Shown: positions 32,997 to 45,129 of the stretch, piece by piece
Numbering within the stretch: the first letter of the stretch is position 1
Layout of the letters: each line of letters opens with the position of its first letter
NCBI GenBank assembly: GCA_021018995.1
Contig: CM037590.1
Coordinates: forward strand, 83,608,097-83,672,096
Direction: 5' to 3'
Length of the DNA: 64,000 nt
Origin: Chloranthus sessilifolius
Lineage: Eukaryota > Streptophyta > Magnoliopsida > Chloranthales > Chloranthaceae
Made by a program: the position numbers and the translations under genes
Notes under the pieces: model-generated
The model's input: only the letters and a program-made list of their open reading frames with translations
Told to the model about the DNA's origin: nothing
Database searches by the model: none

Positions 32997-35302
32997 TGTT
33001 AAAAATAAAGGGATTTCTAGGAAGGTTCCTAGTTTGTTGTGATTACCAGCTGCAAATATTTATCGACGCTACAACACGTCAATGATCACGCTTAAGAGTG
33101 GGTATGGGTTACTTCTATACTGAATCGTTTGCCTGCGAACATGAGCAGCAGTTTTTTCCTTGATTTAGATAGTTTAATTTCCTTTTATTTCCCTTTATAG
33201 TTATAATTCTGGTCAGTTTAGACTTCCGTAGTTCTATGGTAAGTTTATTTATGAATTTGTCAGAGTGAGTAGATCTATTCTAATACTATAATTCTATCAT
33301 AAATCTGATTAATTTAGCTTCTTAGACTTATTAGAATTCTAATTAATTTAGTGTCCTAATACTACTAAGAGTCCGATTAATTGTGGTCTCCTAATCCCAT
33401 TAGAAGTCTAATTAATTTAGCTTCCTAATCGTACTAGGAGTGCACATGTAATATTTCTGGTGAAATTCTAATTAGTTCAGGCATACCAACGGTATTAGGA
33501 TTCTAACTAAATCAGGTATAACAATTCTATTGAAATTCTAATTAAAGCAATTATAACAGTCCTGCTAGAATTCTAATTGAAGGAGAAAACTAATTTTACT
33601 GAAACTCTAGTTTAGGCAAAGGAATTAATGTGACTGAAATCTAATGAAAACGAATAAACTGATTTTTATCAAAATCTAATTAAAATAGATAAACTAATTT
33701 TATAATAATTATAATCAAAGCAATGAATTAACTATGCTAAAAGTCTAATTAAGGTAATGAAATTGATCATACTAAATTCTAGTTGAAGCAAGGAATTGAT
33801 CAATTAAATTCTGATTTAAAGAGATTAATCAGTCATACTAAGATTTAAGACACTTAATTAATTAAACATGCTGAAATAAAATAAACCTACTAATCAATTA
33901 TACTAAGAGGATAAAACTAAAGCAATTGATTAATTCTAAAAAAATTTTAAAAAGGGGGGGTTTGGGCTCGCTATGCTAAGGAGGATTGGCCTCGTTCCTG
34001 AGTACCCTCCGTAAGCTCCCTTGGGCAAATCGGGTGGCTAAAATTAAAGGCAAATCAGATTTTGGACCATGAAATAATATTTTTAAGCTTTTCAGAGTTG
34101 ATTTCGGAGTAATAATTATGAATTAAATTGTAAACTAGGATTATAAAAACTAGAATTAATATTTAGGATTTTTGGAGTTATTAAATTAAGAAATTAAAAT
34201 TAAAAAAACTAGATTTTTAGGACTGAATTCGGATCCGAAATCAGAAAATCAGGCCATATGATTAAGGACTGGTTCTGAATCGAAGGATTAGAACCAGAAA
34301 TTAATAATAGAACTGTAAATCGAGATTTTAGAACGGAATCAGAGCCTAGGGTCGGTGTATCGGACCGTCGAATTAAGGGCTGGTTCTAGAAACAGAGAAC
34401 TAGAACTAGATATAGAGAATTACGGTTCGAAAAGGGTGCTACGGTCTAAGACTGACGATAAATTCCTAAACCTAGAGATTATAAGCTATGGTAGGAAACT
34501 AAAAATTAAATTATTACCTAAGGGCCGGGGCTGCGGAGAGAAATCTCGAAGATTAGAAGCTTAAATCTCGAAACCATGATTAGGGTGCTCTATGGGTTTG
34601 TCCTCAGAGTTCTCTGGTTTCGGAATCCCAAAAAAAATTCGTTCTCTCTCGAAAAATTTCCAGCCTCGTGTTGTGTTTTTTTTTTAAATTAAAAAAAAAA
34701 TCTTTTATAGGTTTTTCTTCAATTACGCACTATTTTCCTAGTCCTAATAGCGTTAGGGCTAATTGCACGCTTGGTAGTACGTGCACAATCTAATTGAGCA
34801 TTTCTTTCGAAGCATTTAATCGAGGAAACTTAAGGGTTAAGGACAGTAAGGCTAGGCTGGGCATAGGCCAATTGCGCGCTGGTGTTGTGGTGCTTAATCC
34901 GATCGCGCGACTAATTTCAGTCGCGTGATCGAGTCTCGAGATGGTCTGGAAAAGGAAGTTTGGTCAGAAAGGGGGACTGATTATGCGCTTGTGATGTGGC
35001 GTGCAATCAAATTACTCGCAGGGTTTCAGGCACTTAATTCGGGGTTGTCTAGGTCTGGTCTCTAGACTGAAATGCAAGACTATTGTTTTAGTCTGCATTT
35101 CGATTATATACTATTATTTCAGTATATAGTCTCCCTACTTCGAGATCTGAGCCACAGAGCTATTGTTTTAGCCTTTGTTCAGCCATGTACTATTGTTTCA
35201 GTGCATGGTTCCCATATCAGAGTTTTAAAGGTCAAAGGTTGACCGAACAAAAGTATATTCTAAGAAGGCAAAATGGGGGTGTCTAAACCTAGGTTGTCAA
35301 CA
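32997..35302 (-). mobile_element. LTR-like insert inside the 3' LTR of D
   Basis: A 2,306-bp stretch with TG...CA ends (TGTTAAAAATAAAG ... GGTTGTCAACA) that splits LTR D. On the minus strand it begins TGTTGACAACCTAGG, followed by a GACACCCCC stretch, in the style of Tat/Ogre LTRs, so a solo LTR is likely. A clear 5-bp target duplication was not found (TGGAA against TGCCT). It holds degenerate AT-rich repeats of about 45 bp (33290-33560, around TCTAATTAATTTAG) and repeated TACTATTGTTTCAGTG phrases at 35075-35215. No gene is present. Confidence 0.5.
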
Positions 35303-35379
35303 TGCCTTGGGACATGTGCAGCAAGTCACTGACTTGATGTGCATTCTCGGCTGCCACTGAGAAGTTCCAAATTCATTCC

Positions 35380-35880
35380 TCGAGAGGTTCAGAGAACCTC
35401 TCGACCGGTTCTAAATGTGATTTTTCTCCACTCGATAGGTTGAATATAGCCTTCGACAGATTCAGATGAACTGCTCGACAGGTTCAATTCACTGCTTAAC
35501 TGCTCCTTTAGCTTCAGCCACCCTCTCGATAGGTTATGGCAACCTCTCTATATTCAGTGTAGCTTCAGATAACCCTTCGACGGGCTATCTCTATCTTTTC
35601 GACATATTCTCGATGCACTGGCCTGGCAGGTTGGCTGCTCATTTCTTCTGCTCAATAGGTTCAGGGAACCTCTCGACATCTTGATTGGCTTCAGGCATCC
35701 TATCGACAGGTTCATCTTCACTACTCGACAGGATGTTTGCTTTAGTTTAAACCACTCGGCAGGTTCATAGAACCTCTCGATAGGTTCATTTCTTCACATC
35801 AGAACCTCTCGATAGCTTGCTCTTTAGCACCTAGACCTCTCAACAGGTTGTTTTCTTTGCTTCCACAGCTTGTACATAAC
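35380..35880. repeat. CCTCTCGACAGGTT word island in U3 of LTR D
   Basis: Dense copies of CCTCTCGACAGGTT, CTCGATAGGTT, ACCTCTCGATAG, CTCGACAGGTTCA and decayed forms, roughly one every 20-35 bp. The core TCGA is self-complementary and flanked by near-complementary CCT and AGG. The same word fills a second, internal island of D at 41390-41860. Confidence 0.87.
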
Positions 35881-36246
35881 TTAGGGAGCTGGAATTCAGC
35901 TGTCCAATACTCAGTGCCCTTTTGAGGGGTTCATTCTTCATTAGATGTAACTATTTTTACTCTCATGTGTACACAGTTGAACACATGCCATTGCCATAGA
36001 ATTCTGAGGCACCTTGAATCTGCTTGATGGCTGGCTTTTTGGGTTGCATGAGCAAATGTTGAAGTTGTTCTGTATTGATGCAACTCTCCAATAGGTCTCT
36101 TCTTGGCACTTTTGGATGGATTTTTGCATTATAGCTATAATTTATTGCTAACTACAAAACATACTCAAGACACATTTTTAGTCAACTCAAAGGTCCATCA
36201 AAGGTCAGGTTAGGAGGTGAAAAATGATATTTTTCACTGATTAACA

Positions 36247-36260
36247 CACCCCCAAACCTA
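36247..36260 (-). promoter_or_regulatory. Polypurine tract of element D
   Basis: The minus strand reads TTAGGTTTGGGGGTG directly before the LTR start TGTTAATC. This primes plus-strand DNA synthesis in the family. Confidence 0.75.
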
Positions 36261-38160
36261 AGCTTTGCTAGTCCCAGATCAAAGGAAAAATTACAACAAT
36301 TATTAAAAATAGAAAATTTCCACTTTTGTTGGGAGCACAGATGCATTTAGCATATGCATCAATCCTTTTAAACCCCTAGGTGATCCCTAGTGGAGTAGTG
36401 AAGTCTCCTGAGAGTTTTCAGTGAAGTTACCCACAAACTTCAATATGAACATAATTAAATCAAGTGCAAACAGTTACAAGTTAGATTCCAATAAACGCAG
36501 CTTTATTCCATACCTTACCCTTTTAAATTCAGAAGTTTCAAAATAGTAAATGTAAATAATTTAATACCTAAATCCTTTTTCAAACTCATCACAACCAATC
36601 TAAAATCATCAAGGGAATGATATGTGCAAAATAGTATATACTTCACCATTAATTTGAGAATCAGGTTCAAACAATGCCTAAATAAGTCCAATCTCAGACC
36701 CAATTATCTCACAGGCATACTCTCACAAATGATTTCAAAGGTGTCTAGTTTCACTCAAGCTCAAGAGCAGTTACAACCCTCAAATAGGACTGCAAGCATG
36801 AGCATAGGCAGTTGCTCTAATTCTTGAAATCCTTTAGTAATTCCACCATAGATTAGACAGTTCCTCCTCTCCACATGACAGCTCAATTAATCTTCAAATC
36901 AGTAAGGTCTTTTTATTGGGTTGTAATGTGGCTTATGGGTTGAGATTAAAAGACTAAAAGGATAAAGAGGGATTCAAAATTGAGAAATCAGTAAGGTAAG
37001 GAGGTGGTTTGCAACTTCACGACCTTCATTTCAGCACAACTCCATTTTTCTTGATATTTTCTATATTCGAAGTGGCCATCTTCTCATCTTCTTCCAATTT
37101 TCAAATGAAGTGACTTCTCTTCCCTTTTTCTTCTTTTTATTTTTCTCTTCTTTTTTTATATATGACTTGAATGCCACAGCTACACCACTGATACACTATT
37201 TTATTTGGAATTTTTTTTTTCTCCCTTCTCTTTCCACCAATTATCAAACCTTGCTCCTCTATCCTCACTTCTCCCTCTACCTCGTGAATTCTCAGATTGA
37301 GGGTGAACTGAAATAGGTCAAGAGGTTTAGGTTCAAATTTTTTGGTTTTTGTCAAAAAAGAATGGATTTTTAAGCTCAAAGAGTGTATACAAAGGGTAGT
37401 TGAATGGGTAAGGAGTTTTGGTTCAAACTGTCCAAGGGATGGCCTTACATCATGTCTTCAATGTCATGAGTACTGTCGATTTGCTTCAATTTGGAGTGCC
37501 TAACTTCTAGTGAGAAGAACTAGATTCAAACAGTCCTTCCAGCAGAATTAAAATGCCAAACACTCTTCAAATAGAATTTTATAAGCCCAAGTCTCACTGG
37601 ATATGGTCTTCCTTTGGATTCACAAGACATGTTCTTACTTTTTCTCTCTTTAATGGTTCACTATATACTGATTATGACAAAAATTTCTTGATGATCTCTT
37701 TCTTGAAAGTGCTGAATTTTTAAAGGATCCTAGTATTAAACAGTCTACCATACATTTTTACATCTTCCTTTTTCAAAATTGCTCAATTTGGAATTTTGCT
37801 AAATTTGTTTTGATCTTACTCACACCATTGCACTTGGCTTAACTACCCCATAATTTTTCAAAATTATCCTGCAATACCCCTAAACCTATGAGGAACAGTG
37901 CCCTCACTATTTCAGAAATATAACAAATAGGAAACAGTAGGGTAGGCACAAAGAAAGGATTGATCAATAGACATAAAGAACATTCAAGAACAAATTTATG
38001 CACAAAAGAAAATAATAAGCATGGTTGGAAATGAAAAAGAGAAATTTCATTGAACAAAAAGTACTTACAAAGAAACAGTAATATATACAGCACAGAAAAT
38101 ACTAACTAACATCAATAAAATCCTAAGTACATTCTACACCTAGTCAGAATCTGAGTCTAA
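36261..38160 (-). other. 3' noncoding region of element D
   Basis: About 1.9 kb with no supported gene. It aligns with the 3' noncoding region of C over long parts, best at 36331-36440 (GGGAGCACAGATGCATTTAG, CCCCTAGGTGATCCCTAGTG) and 37865-37905 (CCTAAACCTATGAGGAACAG). Confidence 0.65.
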
Positions 38161-38178
38161 GAAAGCCTCAGGGTTGCA

Positions 38179-38690
38179 TCAATATTTTTCAGCAGTTTTC
38201 TTCAACTGTTCAATATTCTCAGCACCAGCCTTTGTCCTCTTTGCAGTTTTTCTTGTTTTGGTGTTGCCTTGCTGCTCTTGAGTGGGCTCATTGATGGTTA
38301 CTCCTGCTAATGAGGGTGGGTATGAGACATTGAAGGTGGATTGAAGGGTATCATTAAGCTTGGCAAACATCTCTGCCTTCCCTTTTCCGTTTGGTATAGC
38401 TGATAGGCTTTGATCACCATCTGCTCTAGCCTTTTCTTCTCCATTTTGTGAGCTAACATAAACAGCTTGATTTGACTGAGAAGGGGCTGCTTGATAGTTG
38501 TTTGAATCTCAGCCATTCCTCTGATGATATCCCTTTTTATGTATGGATTTTCATCCATAGCTCTTTGAAGAGTGGAAAATGGGGGTGTAGGGTTGAAGTA
38601 TCCAGGGAAGATGGCCCTCTCGACTAGGTCATCAAACAGATGGTATGGAGTGGATGAAGAGGATGGGAGAGAAAGGGAAAGTGAGATGGT
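38179..38690 (-). pseudogene. env-like ORF region of D, C-terminal part
   Basis: It holds the conserved block ENPYIKRDIIRGMAE, KQPLLSQIKLFMLAHKM and KKRLEQ that matches element C's C-terminal part, and a lysine/arginine-rich end (TRKTAKRTKAG). The function is unknown. The conservation of this block between two well-diverged Athila subfamilies shows it was under selection while the elements were active. Broken fossil. Confidence 0.62.
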
Positions 38691-39733
38691 AGGTGTCAGC
38701 TCCTCCTCAAAAGGTATGGGGTCTGTCTGGGTATGGGAGGAGGTGAAGGTACAATCACTTTGGGTAAAGGTAGAAGGGTGACAAGGACTGTTATGGGTAA
38801 GTCCTCTTCCAAAAGGTCTGCCTGGGTAATGGTACTAGGAAAGACTGGTAAGGTTTCTAGTTCAGGCTCTATCTGCATGAATGTGGAAGTGATTGCAAGG
38901 GATAGCAGTGGTAGATCTTCCACCAATGGGTCAGATTGTGTGGAAGTGGATACCAGGATAGGTGGAATAAAAATGAACACTACGGGCTCAGGCTCAGTCT
39001 GTGTTGTAGTAGATGTTGTTACCACAAAGGGCAATTGCTGAGGTAATAAAGGTGAGGTAGCTATAGGAATAAGTAATTCTGCTTCCTCCAAGTCAGTTTG
39101 AGTAGCAGCAGAAGAGGTGACCACCATAGGGGAAGATGGAGGAGAAAGATGTGATGGTGATGGACCGGGTGTAAGGGTAGGAGTAGTAAGAGGTTGGGTG
39201 GTTGAGGTAGATGGGATTAATGTGGACTAAATGGCATGTAGATAGGTAGCTATTAGGGATTGGTTTTCTGTGTTGGTGAGTAGTTGGGATTGGATGGATT
39301 GAAGCAAGGAAAGGATTTGGGCAAAAGAGTCGGGTAGGGAATGGGTGTGGGTAACAGGTGGACTAGGTAAAATGGGCTGAAATGGGGATGTAGACACATG
39401 CTGGAATTGGATAGGTTGTGGAAAATCGGGTAAAGGGGAGTATTCATGCCCAATATCTTCCACAATGGAATCTATTAGGGATGAATACCCCTCAGTGCAG
39501 AAGTGTTCCAGCCCCTGAGTATGGATAAGAGAACTGAAAGTAACAGGGTTAGTAGAAAAAGGTGGGGATGGTGAAGTGGATGAAATAGAAGTAATTGGGT
39601 CAAATATAAATGGTGATGCTGGTTCAAGGCTTAAAGGTTCTAAGGTTGGGATGGATGGGTTAGCTGTAGTGGTTGTGGAGGTGACTTGCTTGGTTTTTCG
39701 CTGGTAGGTGATTTTTATGGTTGGTGAAGACAA
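38691..39733 (-). pseudogene. env-like ORF region of D, Pro/Ser/Thr-rich middle
   Basis: Low-complexity sections rich in Pro, Ser, Thr and Ile (TSTTTQTEPEPVVF, PLLPQQLPFVV, PFSTNPVTFSS), equivalent in place and composition to 14083-15500 of element C. A repeated 'STxTQxxPE'-like phrase is visible. It is probably a disordered linker. Broken fossil. Confidence 0.58.
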
Positions 39734-39735
39734 GG

Positions 39736-40877
39736 TTAGTATTGGGTTAGTGGTAGGAGGGCTGACACCATGATAGTGGTGGTGAGTGTAGAAGGGATGA
39801 ATGTGGAACTGGAAGGTATGGGGACAAATATGGATGGTATGGAAGTAGATGTAATGGTATTGGCAGAACTGACAACAGAAGATGTAACAATAGTAGGGGT
39901 GACTGATATAGATGCAGAGGTCACAGGTGAAACAAAACTACCAGCAGAGGTAGGCAAAGGCACTAAGCTAGTTGCTGAAACTATAGAGATCACAGGAGCA
40001 GATGTTAAGCTGGGCACCTGAGGTGCTTCTTTCTTTGGACTCTCAAGTTTCTTCTTTCTCTTCCCAATCAGAGTCATGATAGTGGACCAGGCTTTTCCCC
40101 CAAACTCCTTTGGACTCACCTTTTCAGTTGGCTCATCTTTCTTCACCACATACTTCCCTTGTTTCAGCAGAGCAGTTATGAGTCTGCCATAAGGCAACCC
40201 TGGCACAACTTGTCTCCTCTTAACCTTGTCATGCACATCAATCATGGCATCAAATATCAGCTTAGGGGCACTGAAGCACTGACCCTTGGAGAAGAAATAG
40301 AGGGCATCCACTATGGGGGTTCTTCTCTCTTGCTGATGCCCACTAACATACACATTCTTTCTCAAAATTGTATCAATGAAAATAGGTTGGGGTCTAAGTC
40401 TCTCCTCATTAAAGACTCCCTAGATCTAACTATGCCCTAAGTCAAATGTCTAGCCATGTTCCCAAATGACACACTGTCAGGGGCTCCCAAACTGCTGGTT
40501 GGATCATATAAACATGGAACTCCCAACACCAAACCAATGTCTTTGTAATCCACTACTAGCTCCCAGTCATCAACCAACACCACAAGTACAGGATTAGTTA
40601 ACCCTGGCATCTTCTTTTCCCTGATCTTCTGATACCATAATTTGACCAATCTGGGGAATACTTTTTCTTTCAATGGGGTCAAAAGAGGTGTTAGAGAAGC
40701 CTTTGCTAAATAGGTCAAGGTCTCCTTGCACTCCTCTACCTTAGTAAAATAAGGTAGGTCAAAGACTGTCTCAGGAATCAGACCTAAAGAATCCACAAAC
40801 TCATTAGGAGTTGTTAGGGCCACAGGTAACTCAGTCTTAGGCTCAGGGTTAGGTCCAGGCATCTCCTCAGTAACCAC
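39736..40877 (-). pseudogene. env-like ORF region of D, conserved domain
   Basis: Two neighbouring open stretches carry the conserved domain. At 40877-40437 it shows TTPNEFVDSLGLIPETVFD, YLAKASLTPLLTPLKEKVF, PRLVKLWYQKIR, VLVVLVDDWELV and LVLGVPCLYDP. At 40365-39736 it shows RKNVYVSGHQQERRTPIVDAL and RLITALLKQGKYVVKKDEP. The same blocks occur in C and E. No membrane helix is evident. Broken fossil of unknown function. Confidence 0.7.
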
Positions 40878-41060
40878 CTTAATGATTTTGGCCTTTTTAG
40901 CTTTCTAAGCCTTCTTGGGTTTGTCCATAGCTAGCTCCCTCTTAGCAAGTGGGTCTGCCTTAGGCTGTGAGGTTATCCTACTAGACTTCCTAGTGGATTG
41001 GGAAGGGGATTGGAGTAAATCGGTCAAGGTACCCTCAAATTGCTCAGGGTTGGCCATTGA
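40878..41060 (-). pseudogene. env-like ORF region of D, N-terminal part
   Basis: A plausible start (MANPEQFEGTLTDLL) lies at about 41058, followed by a serine/lysine-rich segment with a basic patch (KPKKA, KAKKAK) like those of C and E. The word island begins about 330 bp upstream. Broken fossil. Confidence 0.58.
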
Positions 41061-41389
41061 AACACAAACCTAATTTCACACAGGTCTTTCACTCTCCACA
41101 ATATACTTCACTTAATTCTCACTTTTCACACCACAAATTCCCCACAAATGCAAAGCACAGAAATGGATGATTCAAAAACAACAGAGATTGTGAAGAAAAA
41201 CTTACCCAAACCTAGGGTTTCTCGATAAATGCAATACACAGAACCAAATCTGTAAAAACCAAGTGCAAAATATCGGCGTTGCAAAGCTGGTGCAATTGAA
41301 ACAAGGGCAAAGTAATTGGAACTGGAACCAGGGAGATGGAGAAGAAAGAAGAAGATTGAAACTCGTGCAGAGGAAAAGCAAGAACTCAA

Positions 41390-41860
41390 CTCAAGGTGTC
41401 TAATGGACAGAATGAACCTGTCGATAGGTTTTAAAGAAGCAAAATATGATTTCAACAAGTTAGAAAGAGGATTTCGATAGGTTGAATCAACCTCTCGAAC
41501 AGTTAAAACCACTTGAATATGCAGGACTCTCAGACTAAAGATTTTGAGAGGTTGTTCAAACCTCTCGACAGGTACACAAGCTTTAGAAATTGCAATTCGA
41601 GAGGTTCATCCAACCTCTCGACAGGTTAAAAAAAATTTTAGCAAGTAAGGTTCCAAGAGGTTTCTCAACCTCTTGATAGGAACATAGAACCTGTCAAAAC
41701 CCCAACAAATACCTTTAGAACCTGTCAAAAACTTGGTTCATCCTATCGACAAGTATTAGTACCTGTCAAATTCACCTCAATTACCTTCAAAACCTGTCGA
41801 ATTACTCTTCCAACCTCTCAACAGGTTTTAGTTTATAATCCAAACTTACTTCACATCAGT
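41390..41860. repeat. Internal CCTCTCGACAGGTT word island of element D
   Basis: CCTGTCGATAGGTT, CCTCTCGAACAGTT, CCTCTCGACAGG, ACCTGTCAAAA, CTATCGACAAG and similar words, 330 to 800 bp upstream of the env-like start, repeat the word of the LTR island at 35380-35880. Confidence 0.86.
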
Positions 41861-42071
41861 GCACTCTCCACACTCAACACAGATTCATCAATCCTCCTCA
41901 ATTCCCATTTATTTCTCAGTCATTTGAATATCCAAAAGTTCCCCATAGTGCATACATAGTGCAAAATGAAAAACCAAAGAAAAATGACAGATTTATGTAC
42001 AATAAAAGATGGAAAAATAGCAACCAATAATCTAACTGACAGGTATGGTACATAATGTACAATGTTGAAAA

Positions 42072-43330
42072 TCATTCACACTTTGGAGGTTCTTGAAGGT
42101 TAACGGTCACCATAGGCTCAATTACATTTTCAGCACAGATTTTTAGCCTTTGAGCATTAACTTTCATGATCCTTCCATCCTTAGGATTCATTATTTCAAC
42201 AACTCCAGATGGGGATACATGCATCACAATGTAAGGTCCATCCCATCTAGATTTCAACTTGCCTGAGAAAAATTTTAACTTTAAATTAAACTAACATACC
42301 TAATTACTTGTAGCAAACTCCTTTCTCAACAAATGCTTATCATAAAAAACGTTGGCCTTTTCTTTGTAAATCCTTGCATTGGAGTAGGCATCCAATCTCA
42401 GCTCTTCAAGTTCTGACAGCTACAACCTCCTGTGCATACCAGCAACAGTTAGATCAAAATTCAATGTCTTAATAGCACAATAGGCTTTATGTTCTAACTC
42501 TACTGGTAAATGGCATGCCTTGCCATACACCAACCTAAAGGGGGACATCCTTACTGGGGTCTTACAGGTAGTCCTATAAGCCCAAAGAGCATCAGTCAAC
42601 TTCAGGGACCAGTCCTTCCTATCAGCTCTCATAATTTTCTCTAGAATGTGCTTAATTTCTCTGTTAGAAATTTTCACCTGCCCACTGGTCTGTGGATGGT
42701 ATGGAGTGGCAACTCTGTGTGTAACAGAGTATTTTTTGAACCGATTTTTAAAATGCCTAATGCAAAAATAGCTTCCCCATCACTAATGATAACTCTAGGG
42801 GAACCAAACCTAGAGAAAATGTTGTCTTTCAAGAACTTGATGACAACTTTGTGATCATTGGTTCTGGTGGCTATGGCTTCAACCCACTTAGACATATAGT
42901 CCACAGCCACAAGAATAAAATTATACCCATAAGGAGGGAAAGGACCCATGAAGTCAATCCCAAAATGTCAAATAATTCAACTACAAGAATGAACTGTAAA
43001 GGCATAGAATTTCTTTTAGAAATACTTCCCATTTTCTGGCATTTTTCACAGGCTCTGTAGTGCTGCAATGCATCTTTGAATATAGTAGCCCAATAGAATC
43101 CACTTTGAAGTACTTTTATAGCAGTCTTGTTTTCACTAAAATGGCCTACACAAGCCTATTCATGATACATTATTAGTATGATGTGGAATTCATTTTTAGG
43201 TACACACCTTCTCACAACCTGGTCTGTACAATTCTTGTAGAGGTATCAATCCTCCCACATAATATCTGATATGAGAGAAAAATAGATCCTTATCCATTTT
43301 ATTCCAATGTGGGGAATCCTACAACCTGCC
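42072..43330 (-). pseudogene. Integrase of element D
   Basis: The zinc-binding part lies at about 43330-42960. The DDE core (42949-42420) shows [51 protein letters not shown] and [20 protein letters not shown]. The C-terminal domain (42257-42072) shows SRWDGPYIVMHV and MKVNAQRLKICAE. Equivalent to the integrases of A and C. Broken fossil. Confidence 0.86.
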
Positions 43331-43369
43331 AGATAATTAACTATGTTTGCAAACTAAGGTACACTCATG

Positions 43370-44109
43370 TTGATAGTAAAATGTTGCTCATTTGAAAATG
43401 AATCATTGACAGGCAATCCATCAAACTCAGCAGCTAGGATCCTAGACAAGTGGTCTGCAACCATATTTTTAACCCATTTTTTGTCTTTAATCTCAAGATC
43501 AAACTCCTGTAATAGGAGGATTCATCTGATTAATCTTAGTTTAGCTTTCTTTTTAGACAAAAGGTATTTTAGGGTTGAATGGTCTGTGAACACCACAATC
43601 TTAGATCCTAACACATAAGATCTGAACTTCTCCAAAGCAAAGACAATAGCTAATAGTTTCTTCTCGGTTGTGGTGTAGTTTAACTAAGCATCAATCATTG
43701 TCTAACTTGCATAAGCAACCACACAAGTTAACTTGTCCTTTCTTTGCCCCAAAACTGCACCAATTGCAAAATCTAATGCATCACACATCAGCTCAAAGGG
43801 CAGAGAATAATCAGGGGCTTGAAAAGTAGGTGCCAAGGTTAAACATATTTTAAAAAACTTGAAAGCAGTGAGACATTCATCATTGAACACAAAAGGAACC
43901 TCTTGACACAGCAGGTGACAAAGAGGTTTTGAAATTTTACTGAAATCTTTAATGAACCTCCTGTAAAAACCAGCATGCCCCAAAAAGTATTTGACCTGCT
44001 TGACAGTTTTAGGTGGGGGCAGATGTGTAATCAAATCATTTTTAGCCTGGTCAACCTCTATGCCTCTGTGAGAAATAACATGACTAAGGACAATGCCTTG
44101 GTTGACCAT
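43370..44109 (-). pseudogene. RNase H and connection domain of element D
   Basis: The connection block VISHRGIEVDQAKNDLI and KYFLGHAGFYRRFIKDFSK (44109-43960) is followed by the RNase H blocks FELMCDALDFAIGAVLGQR and, downstream, VFTDHSTLKYLL-like sequence near 43570-43600. Broken fossil. Confidence 0.84.
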
Positions 44110-44130
44110 AAAATGACTCTTTTCCCAATT

Positions 44131-45120
44131 TTAGACCAAGTTGGTCTCTTCACATCTCTGTAGCACTAGGCTGAGGTGATGTAGGCACTGCCTAAAATTA
44201 TCCCCAAAGGCAGAAAAATCATCCATGAATATCTCTAAAAATTGGTCAATCATATCCGAGAAGATGGCATACATACACCTTTGGAAAGTTGCAGGGGCAT
44301 TGCACAGTCCAAATGGCGTCCTCCTATAAGCAAAGGTGCCAAATAGACATGTGAAAGTTCTTTTCTCCTTGTCTTGTGGACACATAGGAATCTGGTTATA
44401 CCCAATGTATCCATCAAGAAAGCAATAAAAAGCTTTGCCTGCCAACTTATCCAAAATCTGGTCTATGAAGGGCAAAGAAAAATGGTCTTTTCTTATTTTT
44501 GAATTGAGCTTTCTATAATCAATGCACACCCTCCAACCAGTGGTCTCCCTGGTTGGAATTAGCTCACCAAAATCTAATTTAACCACAGTGATTTCAAATT
44601 TTTTAGGTACCACCTGAGTAGGTGTCACCCATTTAAAATCTGAAATGGGATAGATGACTCTTGCATCTACCAATTTAACCACCTCCTTCATCACTACCTC
44701 TTGCATATGACGGTTTAGCTTCCTCTGCATCTCCCTAGAGGATTTGTAACCCTCTTCCAGGTAGATCTTATGCATGCAAATTACAGGATTAATTCCTCCC
44801 AGATCAGCAATAGTCCAACCTATTGCAATCTTATGCCTTTTCAACACACACAATAGTTCTTCTTCCTGCTCCTCAGTGAGGGAAGAAGGAATTATCACTA
44901 ATAACTCCTGATTTGCACCCAAAAATGCATACTTCAAAGACTTGGGGAGTTGTTTCAGCTCCACATCAGGTGGGCTTATGAGTGAAGGCAGTAAAGGTGC
45001 CTTAGAAGGTGGTGGAAGAGGCAACACAGTTGGTTTCCAAGGAGGATACTTTACTGGCCCCACTTCAAAATTTAAGGTTTTTACCTCTTGAATCACAGGT
45101 GTGGGGGCCTTCTCTTCCAC
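44131..45120 (-). pseudogene. Reverse transcriptase of element D
   Basis: A long open stretch (329 residues) with the RT leader LPKSLKYAFLGANQELLVII, CMHKIYLEEGYKSSREMQ, GWRVCIDYRKLNSKIRKDH, AFYCFLDGYIGYNQIPMCPQD, TPFGLCNAPATFQRCMYAIF and catalytic FMDDF. It is the best-kept Athila RT in the window. The element as a whole is broken. Confidence 0.9.
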
Positions 45121-45129
45121 AGTTTCACT

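Larger units (their letters stand above)
31668..36246 (-). repeat. 3' LTR of element D with a nested insert
   Basis: LTR edges are TGTTAAAAAC at 31668 and ACTGATTAACA at 36246. The outer part, 31668-32996, holds the U5 end, stem-loops and TATA box; 35303-36246 holds the U3 with the word island. The 32997-35302 stretch between them is foreign. Without it the LTR is about 2.27 kb, like those of A, C and E. Its U3 start aligns with LTR E (the GGTGAAAAATA / CACTTTTCAC hairpin next to the end). Confidence 0.8.

Noticed and set aside
33290-33900. AT-rich stretch as a satellite or replication origin
   Set aside because: The repeats are very degenerate and limited to the LTR-like insert; no clear unit beyond a few copies.
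38572-40021. Plus-strand open frames opposite the env-like region of D
   Set aside because: Same mirror effect; no start context, family match or conservation with C.
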